A DNA stretch of 27,268 nt. It comes from a virus. Location of the stretch: the IMG/VR virus record IMGVR_UViG_3300021378_000136, positions 1-27,268 of that record, one strand, 5' to 3'. The notes below the pieces were generated by a model. The model searched no databases. It was not told the origin of the DNA and saw only the letters and a program-made list of their open reading frames with translations. The translations under genes were made by a program, and so were the position numbers. Positions 16,454 to 23,973 of the stretch are shown here, in pieces (the stretch's first letter is position 1; every line of letters begins with the position of its first letter).

Positions 16454-18006
16454 TAAACTATTGCTCTTATATCTAGGTGAATAAAATTATCATATTCTTT
16501 AACATATTTAAATCCTGCTTTAAATGCTTCTTCAATAAACTTAGCAGGGTCTGGCATATCTTTCTTAATATCTATAACTAAACCACTTAAGTGAGAATTC
16601 TCTTCACTCTTTTTGAGTTTCTTATTATAACCTTTACTTATCCAGCCATCAGTTATAATAAACTTTGAACCAATTTGGTCATAAACACGTTTCAAATATA
16701 CTTTAACATCAAGATCTACTCTCGTATATCCATATATTCCATCGCCTTCTTTTGGATCTGTCCAAGCACCTTCAACACCAAAAGTTGCGTCAGCTCCAGA
16801 GAATACGTTTCCGCACCTTGGAAGTGATTTATATTCTGCAGCAGTAATTGGTTTAATTCCACCAACTGGGTTACCTGTATTTGTAATTTCATTACCGCCA
16901 GGTGTAGTCCATCTGCCTTCTAATCTATTTATTACCTCTTGACGACTTGTTGGAGAGAAACGTATAGCTCCTGCTCTTACAGCGGTAGAAGTATTTACAT
17001 TTGATATGTTTTTAAGACGATTAACGATCGTTGTGTATCGCCTTGTATAATCATCAAGTGGTTTATTAATGTCCCTAATCAATGCTTCAACGTTTGCTGC
17101 AAGTGAACATATACGAGCGATAAGGAATTGTATTTCTTCAATCCCAGGACTTTCAAATAAGCTTATTGCGTAATCAATTAATCCTAATACCTTATCTTTA
17201 ATACCTTTCTTATTCTCTTCAGTAAAGAATGCGCACATCTGTTCACGAACTGTCATAATCCCTTTCACAACAGATTTATCAATAAAAGTTTCTGCACCTT
17301 CTGTTATTTTACTTGGGTCAAAATTATCAATGATATCTGTTACTTCTTTAAAGACTGCGTCAATTACGTCGCCAATCTTTTTCTTTACTTCTTTAATTAA
17401 TTGTTTTATTACTTCTTGAACAGTAAGATCTTTGATTCCGTCGTATCCTCTTTGAATCTTACTTACTAATTCTAATGCTTCGCCAATAAGCCCTTCAACT
17501 ACACCAATTAAATCAAAGAAAGCATCAATAGAAGAAAAGATAGAATCAAACTTATCGCAGAATCCACCAAGTATACTTGAACTAAAGTCTTTCTTATAAT
17601 ACGAATCTAAATTCCTTGCTAATTTAAATGGATTTGAATCATCTATAAAAGCCTGAGGAGTTTGATTATATTTACCAAGGAAGTCTGCCATTTCAAGATT
17701 GGAGACAGGTCCTTTTTCCCATCTTGCTGCTAAGTCAGGATAATCATTTGTGCTACCAATCTTTTGTCTTAATAATCCATTTAAATAATCTGTTGCTCGA
17801 TATAAAGTATCTCCATATCTATTAACTGCGATTGCTAAGGGATTGGATTCAGCATCGACCATAATAGAATTAGCAAGATCTTCAACTACAGCATCGATTT
17901 GCCCAAGAGTAAATCTTCCTTGTCCATCCGTAACATTTGGCGCTGATAACGCTAACTTATTAAGAGTAGTTTGATCATCTCTATCAATACATACTTCGGT
18001 TGCCAT
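16453..18006 (-). CDS. Hub-associated protein with C-terminal M15-type Zn peptidase domain
   Basis: 517 aa, between gp5 and gp25. Residues 1 to about 380 are largely helical and amphipathic (for example VIKQLIKEVKKKIGDVIDAV), with no enzyme motif I recognise. Residues about 425-517 form a peptidase M15-like domain: ITDGWISKGYN, SHLSGLVID with Zn ligands His472 and Asp479, and NFIHLDI with His510, the S-x-H-x6-D ... H-x-D pattern of D-Ala-D-Ala carboxypeptidases and L-Ala-D-Glu endopeptidases. Predicted role: cutting peptidoglycan peptide cross-links during tail penetration. The neighbouring gp5 lacks the T4 lysozyme domain, so this protein may supply the wall-cutting activity. The start has AGGAG 7 bases upstream and overlaps the gp5 stop (TAATG). 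Exact bond specificity is not readable. Confidence 0.8.
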   Translation of the reverse strand: MATEVCIDRDDQTTLNKLALSAPNVTDGQGRFTLGQIDAVVEDLANSIMVDAESNPLAIAVNRYGDTLYRATDYLNGLLRQKIGSTNDYPDLAARWEKGPVSNLEMADFLGKYNQTPQAFIDDSNPFKLARNLDSYYKKDFSSSILGGFCDKFDSIFSSIDAFFDLIGVVEGLIGEALELVSKIQRGYDGIKDLTVQEVIKQLIKEVKKKIGDVIDAVFKEVTDIIDNFDPSKITEGAETFIDKSVVKGIMTVREQMCAFFTEENKKGIKDKVLGLIDYAISLFESPGIEEIQFLIARICSLAANVEALIRDINKPLDDYTRRYTTIVNRLKNISNVNTSTAVRAGAIRFSPTSRQEVINRLEGRWTTPGGNEITNTGNPVGGIKPITAAEYKSLPRCGNVFSGADATFGVEGAWTDPKEGDGIYGYTRVDLDVKVYLKRVYDQIGSKFIITDGWISKGYNKKLKKSEENSHLSGLVIDIKKDMPDPAKFIEEAFKAGFKYVKEYDNFIHLDIRAIV

Positions 18007-19733
18007 TATAGATCTCCTTCCTTAGCAGTATCATCAGTAGGTGAAAGATAACCACCAGAGAATCCCATTGCGAAATATCCTTTAGGACGAATAGAAGTTG
18101 ACTTGCTTGGTGGCTCAGGCATCTTGGCTTGTGTCATACCCCATGCACCATTTCCAATAGGTAAGAAATCAGCAACGATAGCAGCGAACGCATTCACAGG
18201 ATTTAATACCTTAGTAATAAATTCTGGACTATTACCTGTAGGATATGCCCAACCTGAAGTAATCCCTGGTAAAGGAGCAACGACTGGTGCAGATACAGCA
18301 GGAGGTACTATCGCAGGCAAGGTTGGTACTGAAGGAGCAGTAAAGCCAGTTAAAGGAGCGATGTACCCTGCATTAACGCTAACAGGTCCTGAAGGTAATG
18401 GAGCAGCAAGGATTGTTGTACTTACCGTTGTTGCACTAACACCAGTAGCAGATAACGCCGTGACGTTAGTAACACCTGCATTAAGTGCAGTGAACGAACC
18501 AACTCCACCATTTACTACTCCTGCGTTCCATATTCCACTAAAGGATCCAGTGGCTGCGGCAATTTGCATGGCAGGTGTTGTTAAACTCCAACCTGGTGTT
18601 GGTACAGCAGTTCCTGTTAAAGGAGTAGGCGGTATTAAGCCACTTGCTAAACTGATTATGTTTGAAGCTGTATTATGTATATCACCTGGAGTAGATAACT
18701 TAATTGCTTTTGTTGAGAATACATCATAAGTATTTAATGCTGTATTTTTAATATTTTTGGAAACAAAGTTTAATTGATTAACTGCCTCAAACTGTATTTC
18801 TTTTTTACCAAATACAGTCATAATACCTGCATTGGCTTCTAACTTAACGTCTCCACCTCTTAACTGAACTTGTTCGCCACCATTTAAATTCATTTGTCCA
18901 CCAACACCAAACTCGGCATTGCCATGTACAAGCATTCGATAGTCGCCTTCTATTTCTTCCGTCTTATCCCCTTTAACATAAACATGAGCGTTACCATTGA
19001 CAGTAATAACTGAATGGCCTGACGATTCGTGTTTTGTTCCGATGTTAACTTCATACCGATCTCCTGCTGCTCTTTCAGCAACTGTACCTTTAGAATCTAT
19101 TTCTATATAAGAACCTGCTCTATGATGTATCGTAATTCGTTCTGCACCTGGCGAATCATCTAATTCAATTGAATGATTTGCCGTTTTAATAACTCTGTTG
19201 TGTGGATATTTTGCTGCATAAGCTGGAGGTGGTTCAGCCCACGTCTCATCTGAATTCGCAATCTGTTGATCGTGTACTCTATTAGCTGCCATTCCTAAAA
19301 TATATGTCTCTAATAGATTTTCACCCTTTGCTAATTTATCAGGTCCGCCTCCTGTATTAAAACTTCTAGGATCATAACCTTGTCCTAATAGTTCTCCGTC
19401 TTTTTCAGCGATGACTCCCATGCCATCTTTTGTTGGATCTAATTCTTTATTATATGTACCTGGGATTAAACCAAGTATCATTGGGTGCTGTGCCATTCTT
19501 CCGTCCATGAATAAACCATAAACAAAAGAATTTAGCGGGGGTATTGATTTAAATAGATCATAGTTTCCCTGTGCACAAATAGCCCAAGGTAGATCTGCTG
19601 TTTCTATTTCTTTGTGCGTTCCGTGTACACCAAAAGCTCTTACTTGAACTCTACCTTCGTGCGATGGGTCGTCATTACGCTCAACTATTCCAAAGAAGAA
19701 ATGAGGACTACTTATTCCTGAACTATCTATCAT
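18006..19733 (-). CDS. 5: Baseplate hub spike gp5 (VgrG-like), lysozyme domain absent
   Basis: I place the start at the ATG at 19731-19733 (575 aa; MIDSSGISSPHFFFG). GAGGTGAT sits just upstream, whereas the in-frame ATG 8 codons earlier (19757) has no such site and would overlap gp27 more deeply. The OB-fold region has HFFFGIVERNDDPSHEGRVQ, then ADLPWAICAQ, VYGLFMDG and MILGLIPG, like the T4 FVGVVEDRMDP..GRVRV and LPWMSVI. A linker of ~90 residues replaces the T4 lysozyme. The triple-stranded beta-helix needle follows (about 190-375; HVYVKGDKTEEIEGDYRML, LNGGEQVQLRGGDVKLEANA). The tail (about 390-540) is a Pro/Val/Ala/Gly/Thr low-complexity segment unlike T4. The protein pierces the outer membrane as a trimer on gp27. 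Confidence 0.9.
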   Translation of the reverse strand: MIDSSGISSPHFFFGIVERNDDPSHEGRVQVRAFGVHGTHKEIETADLPWAICAQGNYDLFKSIPPLNSFVYGLFMDGRMAQHPMILGLIPGTYNKELDPTKDGMGVIAEKDGELLGQGYDPRSFNTGGGPDKLAKGENLLETYILGMAANRVHDQQIANSDETWAEPPPAYAAKYPHNRVIKTANHSIELDDSPGAERITIHHRAGSYIEIDSKGTVAERAAGDRYEVNIGTKHESSGHSVITVNGNAHVYVKGDKTEEIEGDYRMLVHGNAEFGVGGQMNLNGGEQVQLRGGDVKLEANAGIMTVFGKKEIQFEAVNQLNFVSKNIKNTALNTYDVFSTKAIKLSTPGDIHNTASNIISLASGLIPPTPLTGTAVPTPGWSLTTPAMQIAAATGSFSGIWNAGVVNGGVGSFTALNAGVTNVTALSATGVSATTVSTTILAAPLPSGPVSVNAGYIAPLTGFTAPSVPTLPAIVPPAVSAPVVAPLPGITSGWAYPTGNSPEFITKVLNPVNAFAAIVADFLPIGNGAWGMTQAKMPEPPSKSTSIRPKGYFAMGFSGGYLSPTDDTAKEGDL

Positions 19734-21129
19734 ACTGATCACCTCGTTCCCATTCATATTTTAATATTTCGCAAGTTGTATCTAATCTATTTTCTTTCAT
19801 ATCATGGGCAACTGTAGATACTAAATACTTTCCTGATAATCTTTCGTTTTGTTCTTGACTTAATGCAACATCAGGTTCTTGTGTAATTACATTTAATACA
19901 TCACCTGGTTTCAAATCAAGTCTTCCTTCTAATGAGATCTGAACTCTTGAGTTTTGTATATGATGATTATACGCTATTCTATTTTGAATAATCTCTACAA
20001 ACTTTTGAGGTTCTCTTGGTACTTGTCCGTCTTTAGTTTCTAATGTATCATCTTGCCAATCTCTAAACACTACTTGTTGAGGAGCGTTCTCAGATGTAAA
20101 TGTTTCTTTAATAAATTTATCAGAATGAACAGCTCCTGCTGATGATGTCTTTATTGTGCCTTTCATTCCAACAAATTTTTGTTTTGTATAATCAAAATCA
20201 TAATACTGACGATGATGATTTGTAAAGTCAATTTCTAAAACTGAATTACGATATCCGCCACTTGTCATATCACTAATAGTATCTGCGTGATTAGAGTTTT
20301 GGAATCCTAAAATTGTTTTAACAATTAGATTACCTTTTCTTGGATCTTGTTCTGTAAATGGTAAGTAATAAAAATCTTTTACTTTATTATCGTTAAGCGC
20401 AGCTCTTTTTAATAACCATTCATCAGTTACCCAATAATAACCATCGTATGTTTCAAAGAAACGATACATATTAGACGGTGATTGATTATTAGATAAAGAT
20501 TTAGATGCTAAGAATCTCATTGCCTGCGCAGGAGAATAGTCAGGAATAATAGTTCTCATATTACCTGATGAATCTTCAATATAAAATCGTCTACCTCTAT
20601 CGCTCGTTAATTTATATCTATTACTTCCTATAGGCATTTCTTCAACAAAAGAGTTAGTACCTTTATCAGTATCGTATACTAGTTCTTTGTCTTTATTATA
20701 ATACTTTTTAAATATATCTTTAGCAGCATATGAACCTAATCTATTTCTATATGCAGTTTTAATATTTCTTATACCTGCTTCAAAAGTTGTCTTCGTTACA
20801 AAGTGTAAAGTATAAATGTAAGCATCACCACTATCACTTTTAGATACATTATTAATCTTAGTGATTTGTCCTTTAAGAGTAAGTTCTGTTTGTAAGTCAT
20901 GTCCTTTTAAAATTAAAGTAATTGTTTCTTCGGCTCTTAACGGATGATTATGTAACATACCTATACTATCGAATACTTGAATAGATCCAACAATCCCAGC
21001 CTGATATATTGACTGACGAATACTTACTTCAGCAATTAATGCAGCGATAGATGCCTTTCTTCCTTCAGGCGATTCTATTTCAGCTTCTTCAACTGTGCAA
21101 TATGATGGATTAAACGTTTCACTTGTCAT
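19723..21129 (-). CDS. 27: Baseplate hub subunit gp27
   Basis: 468 aa (T4 gp27 is about 391). gp27 forms the trimeric ring that joins the gp5 spike to the tube. Matching landmarks are VSIRQSIYQAGIVGSIQVFDS (T4 TMRDSLYGRNEGMLQFYDS) near residue 35, EETITLILKG after it, and the late LKPGDVLNVI...GKYLVSTVAHDM, which parallels T4 LTPGVKIIF..FYVDEVIHEL. It is followed by gp5 with an overlap of about 11 bases, as hub genes often are, and its ATG overlaps the stop of the 85-aa gene (TAATG). The extra length is mainly in the middle (about residues 160-340), including aromatic-rich stretches such as FFETYDGYYWVTDEWLL. Assignment rests on these motifs plus the gp27-gp5 gene order. Confidence 0.85.
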   Translation of the reverse strand: MTSETFNPSYCTVEEAEIESPEGRKASIAALIAEVSIRQSIYQAGIVGSIQVFDSIGMLHNHPLRAEETITLILKGHDLQTELTLKGQITKINNVSKSDSGDAYIYTLHFVTKTTFEAGIRNIKTAYRNRLGSYAAKDIFKKYYNKDKELVYDTDKGTNSFVEEMPIGSNRYKLTSDRGRRFYIEDSSGNMRTIIPDYSPAQAMRFLASKSLSNNQSPSNMYRFFETYDGYYWVTDEWLLKRAALNDNKVKDFYYLPFTEQDPRKGNLIVKTILGFQNSNHADTISDMTSGGYRNSVLEIDFTNHHRQYYDFDYTKQKFVGMKGTIKTSSAGAVHSDKFIKETFTSENAPQQVVFRDWQDDTLETKDGQVPREPQKFVEIIQNRIAYNHHIQNSRVQISLEGRLDLKPGDVLNVITQEPDVALSQEQNERLSGKYLVSTVAHDMKENRLDTTCEILKYEWERGDQYDR

Positions 21130-21386
21130 TAGTCAGTACTTACACTATTTTTAAATTCTCGTGTTACTTGATTTAACATTGTGTTATCAAACAGCAGGAT
21201 TTCTTTTTTGTTTTCATTAAGCTGAGTTTCATACTCAAAGATACGATAAGGTACCCAATCGTCAGGAATGATTCTTTTAATAATAATCTTGTCACCTCGT
21301 TCAGTACGCATAATCACACGGTCTTCACGACGAAGATAAATTGTTCGGAAAGATTCCGGTGCTAATATAATATTGTCAATTGCCAT
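21129..21386 (-). CDS. Small unknown protein (85 aa) between gp53 and gp27
   Basis: I do not recognise a family. The protein is strongly charged with alternating beta-like stretches (YLRREDRVIMRTERGDKIII, DDWVPYRIFEYET), then a Lys/Glu stretch and DNTMLNQVTREF at the C-terminus. No signal peptide, membrane segment or catalytic motif is seen. It is real by context: AGGAA ribosome site, a 9-base gap after gp53, and a stop that overlaps the gp27 ATG. Translation is probably coupled to gp27, so a small hub or wedge component or an assembly factor is a fair guess, no more. Confidence 0.75.
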   Translation of the reverse strand: MAIDNIILAPESFRTIYLRREDRVIMRTERGDKIIIKRIIPDDWVPYRIFEYETQLNENKKEILLFDNTMLNQVTREFKNSVSTD

Positions 21387-21395
21387 TCGTTATTC

Positions 21396-21776
21396 CTAAA
21401 CTGTTTTTATATAGTATAAAATATTTGTATCAATGTTGGGGTTCTTTGTCCAATCAATGACATCTTCACCAATCTCACCGGATTGTGCTGTGTACTTTGA
21501 AACTAAATAATCGTTAAACGTTTGAGTATCCATCGGCCACTCGTAATACGGATCTATGATATTATTTGCCATATAAATTAACCAAACATATTCAACTGAA
21601 CCATAATAATCTAAAGCAATGTCTTCGGCTCTTTCGTTTTCTTTAACTGTGTATGGATAATAAACATAAGGATTATTTGATACTGCTCTTACAAACGATG
21701 ATCTTCGAGTAATATCACGTACTCTTTTTCCTTCGTAGTTTATAATTGGAAAGTTTTCAAAATATTTAGTTGCCAT
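21396..21776 (-). CDS. 53: Baseplate wedge subunit gp53
   Basis: 126 aa, shorter than T4 gp53 (about 196). gp53 is a LysM-like clamp that locks neighbouring wedges in the inner baseplate together with gp25 and gp6. The LysM-like core is visible: YYPYTVKENERAEDIALDYY, then GSVEYVWLIYMANNIIDPYY, which parallels T4 YYIKGSPRPEELANAIYGNPQLYWVLLMCNDNYDPYYGW. The end is trimmed relative to T4. GGAGAA precedes the ATG, inside the last codons of gp48. Its place between gp48 and the hub genes fits. Confidence 0.88.
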   Translation of the reverse strand: MATKYFENFPIINYEGKRVRDITRRSSFVRAVSNNPYVYYPYTVKENERAEDIALDYYGSVEYVWLIYMANNIIDPYYEWPMDTQTFNDYLVSKYTAQSGEIGEDVIDWTKNPNIDTNILYYIKTV

Positions 21777-21778
21777 CT

Positions 21779-22804
21779 TTATTCTCCTGGAGGCTCATCA
21801 GCTGCAGCTTCAGTTGTTTGATTATCTCCATCAGAAGGTTCTTGGAAATCATCAGCTGTTTGAATTTCCATTTCTTTAAATGACATTGATAGTTTAATAC
21901 CTTGAGGCTTGCCACCTTCGGCAATAACAACACTACCGCTTCCGCCATAATCAACTGTAATATCTCCAACCATACATGCTTTAAATTTTACAAAGGCTGA
22001 TTCATCAACTCCTAATAAGTTAATAAATGCAACTGCTGGATATTCTAAAAAGGCTCGAGCGAAAGATTGTCCTGGGCCGCCATCAGGACCTACAGTAACA
22101 CCTGCTGTTTTTGGTAGTATAACTCTTTTAATAGATCTTACAATTTTTTTAATATCTTCAGCTTCTGCAAGACTGTCTGGATATAATGTCCAATCAAATG
22201 AAAAGTTTCTTAAATTAACACCTTCAAAAGATAATGTAGCGTGTGGATTAATTGCTGCGCCTGTTGCATTACCAATTGCCTTTTGACCAATGCCTGCGGC
22301 GTTTAATGTGTTTCTTAAAAAGAATCCTGCTAATCTTCCACCATTGCCTGCTGCTTTACCAAGATCTCCTGTAAACCCAGAAGGATCCGACAGCATTTTT
22401 TGTATTCCGCCAACAACAGATTCTGCACCTGATTCTCCAAAGTCATATAAGGATTTTAAACCGTCCATTGGAGAACCGCCTTGTCCTGATAATGTTGGTG
22501 CTAACGCATCTGCGACAAACGATTCTAATAGTGACTTTTCAAAGCCATTTATCTGTAGACCTGTTGCATCAACTAATGATGTTGGCATTGGAAGTTCAAT
22601 AACTAGATTATCTCCTTCTTTAGCACCACCAGATCTATCGTTAACATTTCTAAAGCCTGCGGCAGATCTGCCCACAATCATTTCTTCGTAATTGTATTTT
22701 TTAAAGATAATTTGTATTCCGTGTGGAAACGGTGCAGCAGGAAATGCGAGTCTTCCTTCACGGCTTCGTGTTTGACTTCTAAGAGTTTGATTTGGATTAC
22801 TCAT
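21779..22804 (-). CDS. 48: Baseplate tail-tube cap gp48
   Basis: 341 aa against about 364 for T4 gp48. With gp54 it caps the baseplate hub and starts tube polymerisation. The region LSFEGVNLRNFSFDWTLYPD, followed by EAEDIKKIVRSIKRVILPK, is the conserved gp48 tube-like core; RAFLEYPAVAFI and SFKEMEIQTADDF follow it. The N-terminus SNPNQTLRSQTRSREGRLAFP is basic, while the C-terminus is acidic and low-complexity. The middle (about 95-180) is Gly/Ala-rich and partly hydrophobic. AGGAATGA lies 8 bases before the ATG. This is the first gene of the leftward series, about 60 bases downstream of a perfect minus-strand late box. Confidence 0.88.
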   Translation of the reverse strand: MSNPNQTLRSQTRSREGRLAFPAAPFPHGIQIIFKKYNYEEMIVGRSAAGFRNVNDRSGGAKEGDNLVIELPMPTSLVDATGLQINGFEKSLLESFVADALAPTLSGQGGSPMDGLKSLYDFGESGAESVVGGIQKMLSDPSGFTGDLGKAAGNGGRLAGFFLRNTLNAAGIGQKAIGNATGAAINPHATLSFEGVNLRNFSFDWTLYPDSLAEAEDIKKIVRSIKRVILPKTAGVTVGPDGGPGQSFARAFLEYPAVAFINLLGVDESAFVKFKACMVGDITVDYGGSGSVVIAEGGKPQGIKLSMSFKEMEIQTADDFQEPSDGDNQTTEAAADEPPGE

Positions 22805-22837
22805 TAATCATTCCTGGTTTAAGTTCCGTCATATCAG

Positions 22838-22845
22838 TATAAATA
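22838..22845 (+). promoter_or_regulatory. T4-type late promoter box TATAAATA driving gp4 rightward
   Basis: Exact match to the T4 late -10 element recognised by gp55 with the gp33/gp45 system. It lies in the 92-base gap at the strand switch. Expected initiation is near 22851, giving a leader of about 45 bases to the gp4 ATG at 22897. The match is perfect and intergenic. It faces the minus-strand box at 22869-22876. Confidence 0.72.
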
Positions 22846-22868
22846 AGGTATACGGATAGTTATGTAGT

Positions 22869-22876
22869 TATTTATA
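22869..22876 (-). promoter_or_regulatory. T4-type late promoter box TATAAATA driving gp48 and the baseplate series leftward
   Basis: The plus-strand text reads TATTTATA, an exact TATAAATA on the minus strand. Expected initiation is near 22863, with a leader of about 59 bases to the gp48 ATG at 22804. It converges on the plus-strand box 23 bases away, so the two transcripts would overlap at their 5' ends by about 13 bases. Confidence 0.72.
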
Positions 22877-22896
22877 CAAGAAGCGAGAAATATATT

Positions 22897-23358
22897 ATGG
22901 CATATAAAGGTCGATTTCGTCCAAAGAACCATGCAAAGTACAAAGGCGACCCAACTAAGATTATTTATAGGTCTTTATGGGAGTTTAAAGTCTTTAAGTG
23001 GGTTGATTTACATCCGGATGTTATTTGGTGGCAATCTGAAGAAGTCGTAGTACCTTATAGATCGCCAATAGATGGTCGTATGCATCGTTACTTTCCTGAT
23101 GTCATTGTACACAAGAGAGATATTTCAGGTAAACCTCAAACGATTATGATTGAGATTAAACCTTCAGCACAATGTAGACCACCTGATCCAAAGAATAAAA
23201 ATAAAACAAAGACAGGTCGAGTATCGAGAAGATATTTAAATGAAGTTAAAACGTGGGGAGTAAATGAAGCAAAGTGGAAAGCAGCAACATCTTTTTGTGC
23301 AGACCGTGGATGGCTATTTACTATCATGACAGAAAAACATATACCAGGAGCCCGTTAA
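22897..23358 (+). CDS. 4: Head completion protein gp4 (nuclease-like fold)
   Basis: 153 aa, the same size as T4 gp4 (gene 50/65, about 150 aa). gp4 acts on filled heads before tail joining. The N-terminus (GRFRPKNHAKYKGDPTKIIY, RSLWEFKVFKWVD) and WQSEEVVVPYRSPIDGRMHRYFPD are near-identical in pattern to T4-like gp4. The acidic residues in the SEEVVVPY and HRYFPDVIV strands, with IMIEIKPS after them, form the E...D...E-x-K pattern of TnsA/restriction-like endonucleases, which the family is thought to resemble. The only weak point is the ribosome site (a short GAG-rich stretch). The gene abuts the next one with no gap. Confidence 0.92.
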   Translation: MAYKGRFRPKNHAKYKGDPTKIIYRSLWEFKVFKWVDLHPDVIWWQSEEVVVPYRSPIDGRMHRYFPDVIVHKRDISGKPQTIMIEIKPSAQCRPPDPKNKNKTKTGRVSRRYLNEVKTWGVNEAKWKAATSFCADRGWLFTIMTEKHIPGAR

Positions 23359-23967
23359 GTGGCACAAATATTTTCAGACATATTAGCAAAAGGAATTAGG
23401 CGTGGGCAAGTACCTGCGCGAACTGCCTCAGCTCGAGAATGGTATCGTAATCAAGCTAAAAGAAGTAGCGGCACCAGTGCAGAATCTGTTATACAACAAA
23501 CAAAGAAAAGCAACACAAGAGCAACAGTATCTAACGAAGGCCACATTGGTCAAATGTTATTATTTCAATACGATGCTAAGAATAAAGATACATTACCTTA
23601 TTACGACAGGTTCCCTCTCATATTCCCAATAAATATAGTTAGAGGTGGTTTCATGGGAATGAACATGCATTACTTGCCGCCAATGTTGAGAGCAAAATTA
23701 ATGGATGAGTTATACGATGTAGCAAGTAATGATAAATTTGATGCAAGAACAAGATTAGAAGTATCGTATAAATTATTGAGTTCAGCATCTAAGTTTAGTT
23801 TATTTAAACCAACAGTTAAAAGATATTTGTCTTCTCATGTAAAATCGCGGTTTGTTAAAATAGAATCAAGTGAATGGGATATTGCATTATTCCTACCACT
23901 TCAGAATTTTGTTGGTGCTTCGAAACAGAAAGTATGGGCAGATTCAAGAAAGATGATACAGGGATAA
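23359..23967 (+). CDS. gp2-like DNA end protector / head completion protein (tentative)
   Basis: 202 aa. The start is a GTG at 23359, chosen because AGGAG lies 8 bases upstream and the gp4 stop directly abuts it. The core YYDRFPLIFPINIVRGGFMG, MNMHYLPPMLRAKLMDELY and the C-terminal KPTVKRYLSSHVKSRFVKI, EWDIALFLPLQNF, VWADSRKM form a pattern I associate with proteins annotated as DNA end protector (gp2) in marine T4-like phages. T4 gp2 itself is longer (about 274 aa) and I cannot align it by eye. gp2 binds DNA ends in the head and protects injected DNA from RecBCD. Location next to gp4 agrees with T4, where the two genes are adjacent. The N-terminal 60 residues are basic (RRGQVPARTASAREWYRNQA). 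Family call is moderate. Confidence 0.58.
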   Translation: MAQIFSDILAKGIRRGQVPARTASAREWYRNQAKRSSGTSAESVIQQTKKSNTRATVSNEGHIGQMLLFQYDAKNKDTLPYYDRFPLIFPINIVRGGFMGMNMHYLPPMLRAKLMDELYDVASNDKFDARTRLEVSYKLLSSASKFSLFKPTVKRYLSSHVKSRFVKIESSEWDIALFLPLQNFVGASKQKVWADSRKMIQG

Positions 23968-23973
23968 AAAAGA

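Noticed and set aside
18103-18729. 208-codon plus-strand open frame opposite gp5
   Set aside because: Its sequence mirrors the Pro/Ala/Val/Thr low-complexity part of gp5 on the other strand; no ribosome site or domain is seen. It is a composition artefact.
19734-19757. Upstream ATG for gp5 at 19757
   Set aside because: It lacks a Shine-Dalgarno and overlaps gp27 by 35 bases, whereas the ATG at 19733 has GAGGTGAT just before it.
22290-22691. 133-codon plus-strand open frame opposite gp48
   Set aside because: Antisense shadow of the Gly/Ala-rich middle of gp48, without a ribosome site.
22962-22969. A third perfect TATAAATA on the minus strand, inside gp4
   Set aside because: It falls on codons for a conserved gp4 stretch (K-I-I-Y-R), so the match is explained by coding sequence. 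It would also be redundant with the intergenic box. Chance matches are expected in DNA this A+T-rich.
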